From contig NZ_JARNTV010000011.1 of assembly GCF_029433115.1 (NCBI RefSeq), positions 1 through 64,000 of the forward strand: a DNA stretch of 64,000 nt. The letters are read 5' to 3'. The stretch is from Sphingomonas sp. AOB5 (GTDB taxonomy: Bacteria > Pseudomonadota > Alphaproteobacteria > Sphingomonadales > Sphingomonadaceae). The translations under genes were made by a program, and so were the position numbers. The notes beneath the pieces were generated by a model that had not been told where the DNA came from, made no database searches, and saw nothing but the letters and a program-made list of their open reading frames with translations. Every line of letters starts with the position of its first letter. Position 1 is the stretch's first letter. Of this stretch, positions 1 to 9,754 are shown piece by piece.

Positions 1-189
1 GCCGCCCACGCCCAGCGCGAGGCCGGCGCGCGCAGTCATGCCCAACGGCGGCTCGGCGGCGGCAAGGACGGCGGGCAGGCCACTGTCCATCACCAGTCCT
101 TCGATCAGCGGCGCAGGCGCGATCGCCATGGCCGCGGCAGCCGCCACGCCCATCACGATACCGCCAAGCGTCGCTACGCCCAGATTCAT
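1..189 (-). CDS. Unrecognised hydrophobic protein, N-terminal part only
   Basis: The reading frame starts at an ATG whose bases overlap the TGA of the upstream glycosyltransferase (ATGA overlap), so it is probably translationally coupled to it. It runs off the left edge after 63 codons. The visible part is rich in Ala, Gly, Val and Met and begins MNLGVATLGG, which looks like a signal or membrane segment. I do not recognise the family. From its position it belongs to the exosortase-associated polysaccharide cluster, but that is inference from context only. Confidence 0.5.
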   Translation of the reverse strand, partial: MNLGVATLGGIVMGVAAAAAMAIAPAPLIEGLVMDSGLPAVLAAAEPPLGMTARAGLALGVGG

Positions 190-1424
190 GCCTTCACCGC
201 TGCCTTGGCCCACGAGTCCTTCACGGGCGCGATATTGGCGAGTTTTTGGTAAACAGATTCATAACGGCCGACATTCAGCGACCAGTTTCGTTCGGCCTCC
301 ACGAACGCCCTGCCCCGTGCCCGACGCGCCTCCCAATGATCGCGATCGGCAAACAATCCCGCCACCGCGCGCGCCAGCGCATTGGGGTCGTCCGGACGGA
401 ACAGGGTGCCGGTATCGCCGTCGCGGATCAGCTCGCGATGCCCGCCCACGTCCGACGCCGCGACCAGCCGCTGCTGTGCCATCGCTTCCAGCGGTTTCAG
501 CGGGGTGACGAGGTCGGTCAGCCGCATCCGCTTGCGCGGGTAAACCAGCACGTCGACGACCGAGTAATAGCGCTCGACTTCATGGTGCGGCACGCGGCCG
601 ATAAAGTGGATCCGGTCGGCCACCGGCGAGGCTGCGGCCTGCGCCCGCAGCGCCGCTTCGCACGGGCCGCCGCCGACCAGCACCAGATGCATCGCCGGGC
701 GCCACGCCACCAGCTGCGGCATCGCGTCGATCAGGACGTCGAGTCCCTCATAATCGTAGAAGCTGCCGATAAAGCCGATCGTCTCGGCCCCCTCGATCCC
801 CAGCGTCTTCGCCAGATCGTTATCGTAGGGCAACGGCTCGCCGAACAAGGTCAGGTCCACGCCATTGGGCGAGACGAAGATCTTCGCCGGATCGATCCCG
901 CGCCGGATCAGGTCGCAGCGCAGCCCTTCGCAGATCACCGCGACCGCATCGGCCTTTTTCACGGCGCGCGTCTCCAGCGCGCGGGTGGCGCGATATTTCA
1001 TCGAACCTTCGCGCCCGTCGCCATTGCCTACCGCAGCGTCTTCCCAGAAGGCGCGGATCTCGTAGACGAAGGGCAGCTTCAGCCGGTTCGCCGCACGCTG
1101 CCCCGCCATCGCGTTCAGTACCGGCGAATGGGCGTGCAGCACGTCGGGCTTGAATTCCTTCGCCACGCGCTTGATCCGCCGCGCGAACGCCGCGACTTCG
1201 CGCATCTCGCCAAAGGGCGCCGGCGCGGGCTTCACCGCAGCGGTGCGGAAGAAGCGCAGCCCGTCGATCTCCTCGATCGGATCGGCGAAATCGCCATGCC
1301 GCGGCCCGGTTACCGCCGCCACATCCCATCCGCGCGCGATCTGCGCCTTCAGGATGGCGCGGGTGCGGAAGGTGTACCCGCTGTGCAGCGGCAGGCTGTG
1401 GTCGAGAAGGTGGAGAACGCGCAT
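186..1424 (-). CDS. Glycosyltransferase, exosortase A system-associated (GT4-like)
   Basis: This 412-residue protein begins MRVLHLLDHSLPLHSGYTFR, the hallmark N-terminus of the glycosyltransferase family found beside exosortase A (TIGR04063-type). The C-terminal half has a GT4-like fold signature: a GFIGSFYDYEGLD segment near residues 217-229 and an RLTDLVTPLKPLEAMA segment near 300-315, the usual nucleotide-sugar site with its Glu. It probably transfers a sugar during assembly of the exopolysaccharide or O-glycan tied to the PEP-CTERM sorting system, in the cytoplasm at the inner membrane. It is divergent from the ligase gene at 1652. The family call is from recognition of the motif, not a search. 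Confidence 0.85.
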   Translation of the reverse strand: MRVLHLLDHSLPLHSGYTFRTRAILKAQIARGWDVAAVTGPRHGDFADPIEEIDGLRFFRTAAVKPAPAPFGEMREVAAFARRIKRVAKEFKPDVLHAHSPVLNAMAGQRAANRLKLPFVYEIRAFWEDAAVGNGDGREGSMKYRATRALETRAVKKADAVAVICEGLRCDLIRRGIDPAKIFVSPNGVDLTLFGEPLPYDNDLAKTLGIEGAETIGFIGSFYDYEGLDVLIDAMPQLVAWRPAMHLVLVGGGPCEAALRAQAAASPVADRIHFIGRVPHHEVERYYSVVDVLVYPRKRMRLTDLVTPLKPLEAMAQQRLVAASDVGGHRELIRDGDTGTLFRPDDPNALARAVAGLFADRDHWEARRARGRAFVEAERNWSLNVGRYESVYQKLANIAPVKDSWAKAAVKA

Positions 1425-1509
1425 GGCGTTTCCTTGCCACGACCCTCCTTAACGGCGCGTCAACCGCGCACGCGTATGCCGCTCATGCACAGGAGCGCGT
1501 GACAGGCCG

Positions 1510-1659
1510 ATGATCGACAATTTTTCGCTAGCCGTCAGCCATGGGCTGATGATGCTCGCCGCGATCCTGCTGCTGCGCCGTCCTGACCTCGATCGCGAGG
1601 AATCGCCGGAGGACAAGGCCGTGACCAAGAAGCGCCGATGGGGCCGCCCCGGTGCATGA
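1510..1659 (+). CDS. Small membrane-type ORF (49 residues) before the O-ligase
   Basis: The frame starts ATG and ends TGA inside the first codons of the next gene. It has one hydrophobic stretch, LMMLAAILLL near residues 13-22, followed by a charged tail with several Arg, Lys, Glu and Asp. The 8-base overlap with the O-ligase start, and the otherwise short gap, suggest translational coupling. I cannot assign a function. It could be a small accessory membrane protein of the exosortase locus or simply a leader peptide. Too short to be sure it is expressed. Confidence 0.45.
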   Translation: MIDNFSLAVSHGLMMLAAILLLRRPDLDREESPEDKAVTKKRRWGRPGA

Positions 1660-3013
1660 TATCCCCTTCCTCGTCTTTCTGGCGGCGCTGTTCGGGTTCG
1701 GCTTCTACCGGCCGTTCCTGTTCGTGCTGGCCTATGCCTATATCGACATCGTCTCGCCCCAGCGGCTGACCTATGTCCTGCTCAATTCGGTGCCGGTATC
1801 GCTGATGGCGGTGGCGTTCGCGGTCGGCGGATGGCTGGTCGCGGACGACAAGAAGGACCTGCGCATTGCCCCGCGACAGGTGTTGATCCTCGTTCTGCTC
1901 GCCTGGTGCTTCTACACCACCAAGAACGCCGATTTCCCGGTGGAGGCGCTCGATAAATGGGATTGGGTGTGGAAGGCGCTGGCCTTCGCCTTCTTCCTCC
2001 CCTTCACCCTGCGCACCCGCCTCCGGATCGAGGCGCTGCTGCTGTTCATGGTCGCGTCCGCGGCCTCCATTATCATCACCGGCGGCATCAAGACGCTCGG
2101 CTCGGGCGGCGGCTATGGCGAGCTGAACCTGATGATCACCAACAATTCGGGCCTCTACGAAGGCTCGACCATCTCCACCGTGGCGATCTGCATCATCCCG
2201 CTGATCCTGTGGTTCACGAAGCATGGGACGCTGTTCAAGCCGGACTGGAAGGTGAAGATCTTCTGCTTCTCGCTGGTCTTCGCCTGCCTGCTGATCCCGG
2301 TCGGCACCTCGACCCGCACCGGCCTGTTGTGCATCGGCCTGCTCGGGCTGCTGCTATTCCGCGATGCCAAGCGCAAGATGGTCTATGTCGGCGCGGCAAT
2401 CACGCTCGGCATCGTCGCCGTGCCCTTCCTGCCCCAGGCGTTCCTCGAACGGATGGGCACGATCAAGACCTATAAGGGCGACAGCTCCGCCTCGACCCGC
2501 GTCGCCGTGTGGCAATGGACGATGGACTATGTGAAGACGCACCCGATGGGCGGCGGCTTCGAAGCCTATCGCCAGAACCGCATCCGCTACGAAAAGGTCA
2601 ATGTCGAGAAGGACGGCGCGCAGGCCACGGTCGAGCGCACGATGGAAGTCGATTCCGCCCGCGCCTATCACAGCGCCTATTTCGAGATGCTGGGCGAACA
2701 GGGCTATTTCGGCCTGTTCATCTGGCTGCTGATCAATGTCGGCGGCATCTTCCGCATGGAAGTCCTGCGAAGGCGATACCGCAAGGCCGAGGGTGAGGAT
2801 GCGTGGATCGCCCCGCTGGCCAGTGCGCTGCAATCGGCCAACATCATCTATCTGCTCGGCGCGGTGTTCATCGCCATCGCCTTCCAGCCCTTCGTCTACA
2901 TGCTGATCGGCGCGCAGATCGGCCTCGACGTCTATTGCGCGAAGAAGCGCGCCGCCGCCTCGTGGCGCCCGCTTCGCAAAGTCCGCTCGGCGACCGTGGC
3001 GGCAACCGCATGA
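1652..3013 (+). CDS. O-antigen ligase/polymerase-like protein, exosortase A-associated
   Basis: A 453-residue polytopic membrane protein with about ten hydrophobic segments. The N-terminus (FLVFLAALFGFGFYRPFLFV, then AYIDIVSPQRL) matches the putative O-glycosylation ligase found in exosortase A loci (TIGR03097-type, Wzy/WaaL-like). A long periplasmic loop around residues 265-330 ends in AYHSAYFEMLGEQGYFGLF, the typical H..Y..E...G..G motif of Wzy_C ligases. It likely joins glycan units at the periplasmic face of the inner membrane. The start is GTG at 1652, chosen because the conserved N-terminus begins there. Its TGA overlaps the ATG of the following acyltransferase. Confidence 0.85.
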   Translation: MHDIPFLVFLAALFGFGFYRPFLFVLAYAYIDIVSPQRLTYVLLNSVPVSLMAVAFAVGGWLVADDKKDLRIAPRQVLILVLLAWCFYTTKNADFPVEALDKWDWVWKALAFAFFLPFTLRTRLRIEALLLFMVASAASIIITGGIKTLGSGGGYGELNLMITNNSGLYEGSTISTVAICIIPLILWFTKHGTLFKPDWKVKIFCFSLVFACLLIPVGTSTRTGLLCIGLLGLLLFRDAKRKMVYVGAAITLGIVAVPFLPQAFLERMGTIKTYKGDSSASTRVAVWQWTMDYVKTHPMGGGFEAYRQNRIRYEKVNVEKDGAQATVERTMEVDSARAYHSAYFEMLGEQGYFGLFIWLLINVGGIFRMEVLRRRYRKAEGEDAWIAPLASALQSANIIYLLGAVFIAIAFQPFVYMLIGAQIGLDVYCAKKRAAASWRPLRKVRSATVAATA

Positions 3014-4092
3014 ACGAGCTGCGCGCGCTCACCTCGGTCCGCGGCATCGCGGCATGGCTGGTGGTGTTCTACCATATCCGCTTGGCCGTCGACGGCCTGC
3101 CCGCCCCCGCGCTCGCCTTCTTCGCCAAGGGTTATCTGGCAGTGGATTTCTTCTTCCTGCTCTCCGGCTTCGTGATCTGGCTGAGCTATGCCGACCGCAT
3201 CCGCGACGGTGGCCTCGCTGCGATCCCCGAATTCCTCAAGCGCCGCATCGCCCGCATCTGGCCGCTGCACATCTTCGTGCTGGCAGGCGGCGTCGCCCTC
3301 GCCCTGCTGCTCGCCGCCACAGGCCGCGAAGCCGCGCATTTCCCCTTCGCCGAGCTGCCGCTCCACGTCCTGCTGCTGCAGAACTGGGGCCTCACCGATA
3401 CGCTCAACTGGAACGATCCCGCCTGGTCGATCTCGTGCGAGCTGGGCGCCTATCTGGTCTTCCCCTTCGTCGCGCTGGCGATCGACTGGCGCCGCGTGCC
3501 GACGACGATGATCCTCGCCGCCATCGCCGCCTTGTTCGTGCTGCTCCACATGGTCTTCGTCGCGGCGGGCGCGGACACGCTGGGCAAGTTCATCCCCCAG
3601 CTCGGCCTGATCCGCTGCATCCTCGAATTCACCGCGGGCACCGCGCTGTGCGCCCTGTGGCTGCGCTGGCGCGAGCATTGGGTCGAGCCCGCGCTGATCG
3701 CCACCACCCTCGCCGCCATCCTGTTCGCCGGATGGCTGGCGGACGCACTGCCCGAAACCCTCGCCGTCCCCGCCGCCTTCGCCGCCGCGCTGCTCGCGCT
3801 GGCCCTGAGCGCAGGCCGCCGCGGCAACCCGCTCGAAGCCGCCCCGCTCCACTATCTCGGCGAGATCAGCTACGCGACCTATCTCGGCCATTATCTCCTG
3901 TGGTTCGCCTTCAAGCTTGTGTTCGTCAGCGACGCGCACGCCGTCGGCTGGCCGCTGGTCGCCCTCTATCTCGCGCTGGTGCTGGTCACCTCCATCGCAC
4001 TCTATCACGGTGTCGAACGCCCGGCGCAGCGCTGGATCAATACGATCAAACTCCCCCGCCCCTTCGGAACGAAGGCCAGCACCGCGCATTGA
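3010..4092 (+). CDS. Acyltransferase 3 family membrane protein
   Basis: A 360-residue protein beginning MNELRALTSVRGIAAWLVVF, with VFYHIR near residues 19-24 supplying the conserved His of acyltransferase family 3 (OafA/ExoZ type). About ten membrane segments follow, with the usual SGFVIWLSYADR and RRIARIWPLH blocks near 48-85. Such proteins O-acetylate or otherwise acylate surface sugars at the inner membrane. The ATG overlaps the stop of the O-ligase, so the two are probably co-translated, and polysaccharide decoration is the likely role. The exact substrate cannot be read from the sequence. Confidence 0.88.
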   Translation: MNELRALTSVRGIAAWLVVFYHIRLAVDGLPAPALAFFAKGYLAVDFFFLLSGFVIWLSYADRIRDGGLAAIPEFLKRRIARIWPLHIFVLAGGVALALLLAATGREAAHFPFAELPLHVLLLQNWGLTDTLNWNDPAWSISCELGAYLVFPFVALAIDWRRVPTTMILAAIAALFVLLHMVFVAAGADTLGKFIPQLGLIRCILEFTAGTALCALWLRWREHWVEPALIATTLAAILFAGWLADALPETLAVPAAFAAALLALALSAGRRGNPLEAAPLHYLGEISYATYLGHYLLWFAFKLVFVSDAHAVGWPLVALYLALVLVTSIALYHGVERPAQRWINTIKLPRPFGTKASTAH

Positions 4093-4102
4093 ACCGGGAC
4101 CC

Positions 4103-5116
4103 ATGACGTCCCCATCCATCCTCTATGTCGACGACCAGCAGCCCGGGATCAGCCGGAAGAAGGTCCGCCACGGCTGGGGTTATTGGGACGCCGACGGCAA
4201 TCGCATCACCGATCGCGACGAAATCGACCGGCTCAACCGCATCGGCATGCCGCCCGCCTATCGCGATTGCTGGTTCTGCCCCGATCCGCGCGGCCATATC
4301 CAGGCGACCGGCTATGACGATCGCGGCCGCAAGCAATATCGCTACCACACCGGCTTCCGCGAAGCGCAGGAAGCGGCCAAGTACGACCGCTGCGCCGGCT
4401 TCGGCGAACATCTCCCGAAACTGCGCGCGAAGGTCGAAACCGACCTGAAGCGCCGCGGCCTGTGCAAGGAAAAGGCTGTCGCCGCGGTCGTCCGCCTGCT
4501 CGATCTCGGCAGCATCCGCGTCGGCAACGAGGAATATGCGGCGACCAACAAGAGTTTCGGCGCCACCACCCTGCGCAAGCGCCACGCCAAGGTGAAGGGC
4601 AGCACCCTGCGCCTCCAGTTCCGCGCCAAGTCCGGCAAGCTGCGCATCCTCACCATCACCGACGGCTCGCTCAGCCGCTTCGTCAAGAAGTGCCAGGATT
4701 TGCCCGGCCAGCATCTGTTCCGCTGGTGCGACGCAGCCGGCGAGTGCCATCCGGTCACCTCGACCGACGTCAATTGCTACATCCGCGAAGCGATGGGCGA
4801 CGATTTCACCGCCAAGCATTTCCGCACCTGGGGCGCCAGCGTGATCGCGTTCGAGGCGCTGGCGAACGCGGACTCCTATCTGGGCCTCAAGGCGATGCTC
4901 GAACCCGTCACCGAAGCGCTGGGCAACACGCCTGCCATCGCCCGCAAATCCTATGTCCATCCCGCGCTGATCGCGCTGGCCCGGGATCGCGATGCGCAAG
5001 ACTCGTTTCGGGAGCGTCTTCATCTCCCGCGCGCCACGCGCTACCTCAGCCGTGCCGAACGCGGCCTGATCGCCTTCCTCGAAGGTGAAGCGCCGGCCAT
5101 CGCCAGGGCAGCCTGA
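4103..5116 (+). CDS. DNA topoisomerase IB (poxvirus-like)
   Basis: A 337-residue type IB topoisomerase that relaxes supercoils through a 3'-phosphotyrosyl intermediate. The N-terminal domain has GWGYWDADGNRI and the PPAYRDCWFCPDPRGHIQATG block. The catalytic domain shows Arg139 in IRVGNEEYA, a Lys in FRAKSGK, Arg241 in KHFRTWGAS and the nucleophile Tyr284 in ARKSYVHP. All expected active-site residues are present. The length is typical of bacterial family members. The ATG at 4103 lies 10 bases after the acyltransferase stop. Its position beside polysaccharide genes looks incidental. Confidence 0.92.
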   Translation: MTSPSILYVDDQQPGISRKKVRHGWGYWDADGNRITDRDEIDRLNRIGMPPAYRDCWFCPDPRGHIQATGYDDRGRKQYRYHTGFREAQEAAKYDRCAGFGEHLPKLRAKVETDLKRRGLCKEKAVAAVVRLLDLGSIRVGNEEYAATNKSFGATTLRKRHAKVKGSTLRLQFRAKSGKLRILTITDGSLSRFVKKCQDLPGQHLFRWCDAAGECHPVTSTDVNCYIREAMGDDFTAKHFRTWGASVIAFEALANADSYLGLKAMLEPVTEALGNTPAIARKSYVHPALIALARDRDAQDSFRERLHLPRATRYLSRAERGLIAFLEGEAPAIARAA

Positions 5117-5127
5117 GAAAGAATTTC

Positions 5128-6294
5128 ATGACCACCAACTTCCAAGCCCCTCTCCCCACGGGTGAAGACCTGCACCAGCAAACACAGGCCTTCCTTCAGG
5201 ACGCGACAATCTGGGTGCAGTCGCACTGGCTGAACATCGTGATCGCCACCGGCGTCGCCGTCGCGGTGTTCTTCGCGCTGCACATGGTGCGCCGCTGGGG
5301 AATGAAGTTGTGCGAGCGCGGTCAGGGCGTGCAGACCTGGTATGCGGTGATCGGCCGCGCACTCGGCAAGACCGGGCATTTCTTCATCCTGATGCTCTCG
5401 ATCAAGCTGGTCACCAGCTACGCCAATCCGCCGGCGATGGTCGCGACGACGATCAATTTCCTCTTCACGATCTCGGCGGTGTTCCAGGCGGCGATCTGGG
5501 TGCGCGAGCTGATCTTCGGCGCGATCGAGCACAAGACCAGTGCCGAGAATTACCACGGCAGCGGCCTAACCAGCGCGCTGGGCATCATCCGCATCCTGAT
5601 CACCGTCGTGCTGTTCGCCATCGCAGTGGTGGTGGTGCTCGGCAATCTGGGCGTGAACGTTACCGGCCTGGTCGCGGGTCTCGGCGTCGGCGGCATCGCC
5701 ATCGGTCTGGCGGCGCAGGGCATCTTCGCCAATCTGTTCGCCGCGCTGACGATCCTGTTCGACCGCCCCTTCCGCGTCGGCGACAAGATCCGCTTCGATC
5801 GCAGCAGCGGGACGGTGGTCGCCATCGGCCTGATGTCCACCCGCATCCGCTCGTTCATCGGCGAGGAGCTGATCGTCTCGAACAAGCAACTGCTCGACAA
5901 GCTGATCGAAAATCTCTCGCTGCGTCACCACACAAGGATCAAGCTGCCCATCGGCGTGGCCTATGAAACGCCGCTCGAAAAGCTCGAGGCGCTGCCCGCG
6001 ATGATGAAGGAGATCGTCGAGGCGGCAGGTGGACATTTGTCGCGCGCCAGCACCGAAGGGTTCGGCGCCAGCTCGATCGATTTCATGATCGAATATGACG
6101 TGCCCGGCGACGACATGCCCGAGGCGCAGGTGGTGCGCGACAAGATCTTGTTCGGCATCCTCCGCCGCTTCGCCGAGGAAAAGATCACGATCCCCTATCC
6201 CACCCAGACGGCCTTCACCGCAGCGCCGGACGGCACGCTGATCCCGCCCTATCCGCTCGAAACGCCGCTGGAGGCACCGCCCGCGAAGGACTGA
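5128..6294 (+). CDS. MscS-family mechanosensitive ion channel
   Basis: A 388-residue small-conductance mechanosensitive channel. Hydrophobic segments lie near residues 35-55, 80-95, 108-120 and 150-175. The pore helix and beta-domain signature is clear: GLGVGGIAIGLAAQGIFANL near 186-205, then LFDRPFRVGDKI near 210-221. The C-terminal cytoplasmic domain follows, ending in a Pro-rich tail. It would release solutes from the cytoplasm on hypo-osmotic shock. It lies 11 bases after the topoisomerase gene and 18 before the VOC gene, so all may share a transcript. Confidence 0.92.
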   Translation: MTTNFQAPLPTGEDLHQQTQAFLQDATIWVQSHWLNIVIATGVAVAVFFALHMVRRWGMKLCERGQGVQTWYAVIGRALGKTGHFFILMLSIKLVTSYANPPAMVATTINFLFTISAVFQAAIWVRELIFGAIEHKTSAENYHGSGLTSALGIIRILITVVLFAIAVVVVLGNLGVNVTGLVAGLGVGGIAIGLAAQGIFANLFAALTILFDRPFRVGDKIRFDRSSGTVVAIGLMSTRIRSFIGEELIVSNKQLLDKLIENLSLRHHTRIKLPIGVAYETPLEKLEALPAMMKEIVEAAGGHLSRASTEGFGASSIDFMIEYDVPGDDMPEAQVVRDKILFGILRRFAEEKITIPYPTQTAFTAAPDGTLIPPYPLETPLEAPPAKD

Positions 6295-6312
6295 AACCGC
6301 AGGAGAGACGTC

Positions 6313-6687
6313 ATGTTCAAGGACCTGTCCGCAACGCCCATCGTCGCCACCGCCGACCTCGCGCGAGCCCGCGCCTTCTACGCCGATACGCTAGGCCTCG
6401 ACCTGATCGACGAGAATGAGGAGGTCCTCACCTTCCGCACCGGCAAGACCCAGTTGGGCGTCTATCGCTCGGCCGAAGCCGGCACCAACCGCGCCAATGC
6501 CGTGGCGTGGGACGCCGGCAAGGATTTCGACACGGTGGTCGAGGAACTGCGCGGCAATGGCGTGCGGTTCGAGGAATATCCCGACATGGGCATGGATCTG
6601 CACGACGGCGTCCATAGCGTGGGCAGCTTCAGGGCGGTCTGGTTCAAGGACCCCGACGGCAACATCCTCCACTTCAACGCGATGTGA
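6313..6687 (+). CDS. VOC (glyoxalase/bleomycin-resistance) family protein
   Basis: A 124-residue single-module vicinal-oxygen-chelate protein. The fold is recognisable from the N-terminal DLARARAFYADTLGLDLID, a helix-strand unit near residues 18-36, and the C-terminal VWFKDPDGNILHFNAM. The Glu expected at the metal-binding C-terminal position is replaced by His in ILHFNAM. The substrate is unknown. An AGGAGAG-like ribosome site lies just upstream (6301-6307). The stop is followed nine bases later by the SnoaL-like gene, suggesting a two-gene unit. Confidence 0.85.
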   Translation: MFKDLSATPIVATADLARARAFYADTLGLDLIDENEEVLTFRTGKTQLGVYRSAEAGTNRANAVAWDAGKDFDTVVEELRGNGVRFEEYPDMGMDLHDGVHSVGSFRAVWFKDPDGNILHFNAM

Positions 6688-6695
6688 GGCCCGTC

Positions 6696-7133
6696 ATGAG
6701 TGACCGTGACACCATCAAGGCGATCCTGACCCGCTACGAGGATGCGATCCGCCGCCGCGATGCCGAGGCAATCGTCGCCGATTATGCCGCGGACGCGATT
6801 GGCTATGATCTCGCCCCGCCGCTGCTCCACAATTCGGCGACCCTGCTCGACGCGGATGGCATCCGCGACTGGTTCGACACCTGGGAAGACGATCTGCGCG
6901 TCACCCATACCGGCGTGCATATCTTCCACGATGGCGACCTCGCCGTGCTCCACTGCCTCCAGCTGATGACCGGCACCAAGAAAGGCGAAGCGCCCTCCAG
7001 CCTCTGGTTCCGCGCCACCATCATGTTGCGTCGGATCGAGGATGCATGGAAGATCGGCCATATCCACACTTCGGTCCCGATGGCGATGGACGGCAGCGAA
7101 AAGGCGCTCACCGGACTTACCCCACAGGACTGA
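6696..7133 (+). CDS. SnoaL/NTF2-like fold protein
   Basis: A 145-residue protein beginning MSDRDTIKAILTRYEDAIRR. The pattern of an N-terminal helix, DAEAIVADYAADAIGYDLAPP and a C-terminal strand block (WFRATIMLRRIEDAWKIGHIHTSVP) is that of the SnoaL/ketosteroid-isomerase-like superfamily (NTF2 fold). I chose the ATG at 6696 rather than a GTG 12 bases upstream that would overlap the VOC gene, because the family usually starts directly before the first helix. Members may be enzymes or binding proteins; the function here is not known. Confidence 0.78.
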   Translation: MSDRDTIKAILTRYEDAIRRRDAEAIVADYAADAIGYDLAPPLLHNSATLLDADGIRDWFDTWEDDLRVTHTGVHIFHDGDLAVLHCLQLMTGTKKGEAPSSLWFRATIMLRRIEDAWKIGHIHTSVPMAMDGSEKALTGLTPQD

Positions 7134-7328
7134 TTCGACGCGACTCGGACGAGTTTTCGAATTTCGGGTTCGGAAAGAGCAATTCGACTGCCCGAGAACA
7201 TGGGCGCCCTGACGCTACGTCCGGCATGATTTTCGTGTTTCGGGTCTAGAGGGACTTGCGGCCTACCCCCACCCCTCACTAGATGACGCCCATAGCGCGC
7301 CGGAAGGGCGCCGGGAGGGATAGTCCTA

Positions 7329-7784
7329 GTGGATACGATCACCGTTCAGGAAATGGCCGAAAGCATCGGCACCGAACGCATCTCGGACTGGCTTACCGTC
7401 ACCCAGGATATGATCGACAAGTTCGCCGAGGCGACCGGCGATCACCAGTTCATCCATGTGAACCCCGAAATGGCCGCCAAGACCCCGTTCGGCGGCACCA
7501 TAGCGCACGGCTTCCTCTCGCTCTCGCTGATGCCGGTCCTGTCCGGCATGACGGATGCGCCCAAGGTCGCGGGCGTGAAGATGGGCGTCAATTACGGCGG
7601 CAACAAAACCCGTTTCATCACCCCGGTACGCTCGGGCAAGCGCGTCCGTGGCCGCTTCAAGCTGCTCAAGTTCGTCGAGCGCAAGCCCGGCGTGTGGGAG
7701 CAGGTCAACGAATACACCCTCGAGATCGAAGGCGAGCCGAAGCCGGCGCTGATCGCCGAATGGATCTCGCTGTTCTACGTCTAA
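7329..7784 (+). CDS. MaoC-family (R)-specific enoyl-CoA hydratase
   Basis: A 151-residue hotdog-fold hydratase starting with GTG. The hydratase-2 motif is seen as [18 protein letters not shown] near residues 32-49, with candidate catalytic Asp38 and His43, followed by [15 protein letters not shown]. Such enzymes hydrate trans-2-enoyl-CoA to (R)-3-hydroxyacyl-CoA and can feed polyhydroxyalkanoate synthesis or fatty acid metabolism. The thiolase gene lies downstream, separated by a palindromic repeat, and a PHB depolymerase gene lies 4.5 kb away, which fits an acyl-CoA role. Confidence 0.88.
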   Translation: MDTITVQEMAESIGTERISDWLTVTQDMIDKFAEATGDHQFIHVNPEMAAKTPFGGTIAHGFLSLSLMPVLSGMTDAPKVAGVKMGVNYGGNKTRFITPVRSGKRVRGRFKLLKFVERKPGVWEQVNEYTLEIEGEPKPALIAEWISLFYV

Positions 7785-7785
7785 G

Positions 7786-7888
7786 TCCCCCTCCCGCTTG
7801 CGGGAGGGGTTAGGGGAGGGCCTGTCCCTCAAAGGTAACGGAGCGGCGGCAAGCCCTCCCCCAGCCCCTCCCGCAAGCGGAAGGGGAG
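7786..7888. repeat. Interspersed palindromic repeat, family A, copy 1
   Basis: About 100 bases bounded by the inverted ends CCCCTCCCGCTTGCGGGAGG and CCCCTCCCGCAAGCGGAAGG, with an internal GGGGAGGGCCTGTC block and a matching CCCTCCCCCAGCCCC block. It fills the gap between the MaoC and thiolase genes. The same element recurs at 35020-35123. Confidence 0.8.
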
Positions 7889-7908
7889 CAAGAAAGAAGG
7901 AAAAACCA

Positions 7909-9087
<1,179 letters not shown>

Positions 9088-9110
9088 TCCGAACCTGCAT
9101 CATCTGATTT

Positions 9111-9143
9111 GACCGGAACGCGCCCACGCGGCACGTTCCGGTC
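9111..9143 (+). other. Perfect hairpin abutting the DUF805 start codon
   Basis: GACCGGAACG (9111-9120) and CGTTCCGGTC (9134-9143) form a perfect 10-base-pair stem around a 13-base loop. The right arm ends immediately before the ATG at 9144. There is no T-run, and no ribosome binding site outside the stem. Confidence 0.6.
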
Positions 9144-9656
9144 ATGGATGCCGCTCAGAATCCTGCACCAGCGACCCGGCCGTATCTCGAACGGTTTCTC
9201 GGCCTGTTCCTGTTCACCGGGCGTGCGCAGCGAAGCGATCTGGTCCTGTTGTGGCTGATCGGCATCGTTCTCTCCTTGCCCATCCCCCTGCTACATTTTG
9301 CCGGTCTGTACGTGGTGCTGCCGAACGCGGTCAGTATGATCATTAACGGCGTGGTGGGCTATCTCTGGGCCACCTTCCTCGTCCGCCGTCTGCACGATCA
9401 GGGCCGCTCGGCCCGGTGGGCATTGGCGCTGTACGGCCTGGCAGGGTTGATCATCCTCGGCGTCGCTGCGCAACCACAGCAGCAATATGGCACGTCATTC
9501 CGATTCCTGTTGTGGACTTTTCACCCCGTCGGCAGCGTGACGACGACCCTCCTCTCCGTGGCTTACATCGCCTGTATCGGCGCGATGCTGGTCATATCCC
9601 TGATCCCGCCCCAGGACGGCCCCAACCGCTACGGCCCCGATCCGCGCACCGGCTGA
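9144..9656 (+). CDS. DUF805 family inner-membrane protein
   Basis: A 170-residue protein with about four membrane segments (near residues 33-50, 56-72, 92-108 and 140-155). The family's signature is visible: FLFTGRAQRSDLVLLWL near 20-36, equivalent to the usual F..GRA.R..YW, and LVRRLHDQGRSARWAL near 78-93. The function of DUF805 proteins is not established. It is a single gene after the thiolase, with the unusual hairpin touching its start codon. Confidence 0.82.
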   Translation: MDAAQNPAPATRPYLERFLGLFLFTGRAQRSDLVLLWLIGIVLSLPIPLLHFAGLYVVLPNAVSMIINGVVGYLWATFLVRRLHDQGRSARWALALYGLAGLIILGVAAQPQQQYGTSFRFLLWTFHPVGSVTTTLLSVAYIACIGAMLVISLIPPQDGPNRYGPDPRTG

Positions 9657-9754
9657 CCCGCCCGCAAATACTCGTTGTCATTTGACCCACCCCTGTTAGC
9701 GTTACCAATGCAAGCCCTCGCACAAGCGCGGGCGGCATATGGGGAGGACAGGCG

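Noticed and set aside
1449..1463. Near-CtrA site TTAA-N7-TCAA before the O-ligase
   Set aside because: One half-site has a mismatch, and I could not distinguish it from chance.
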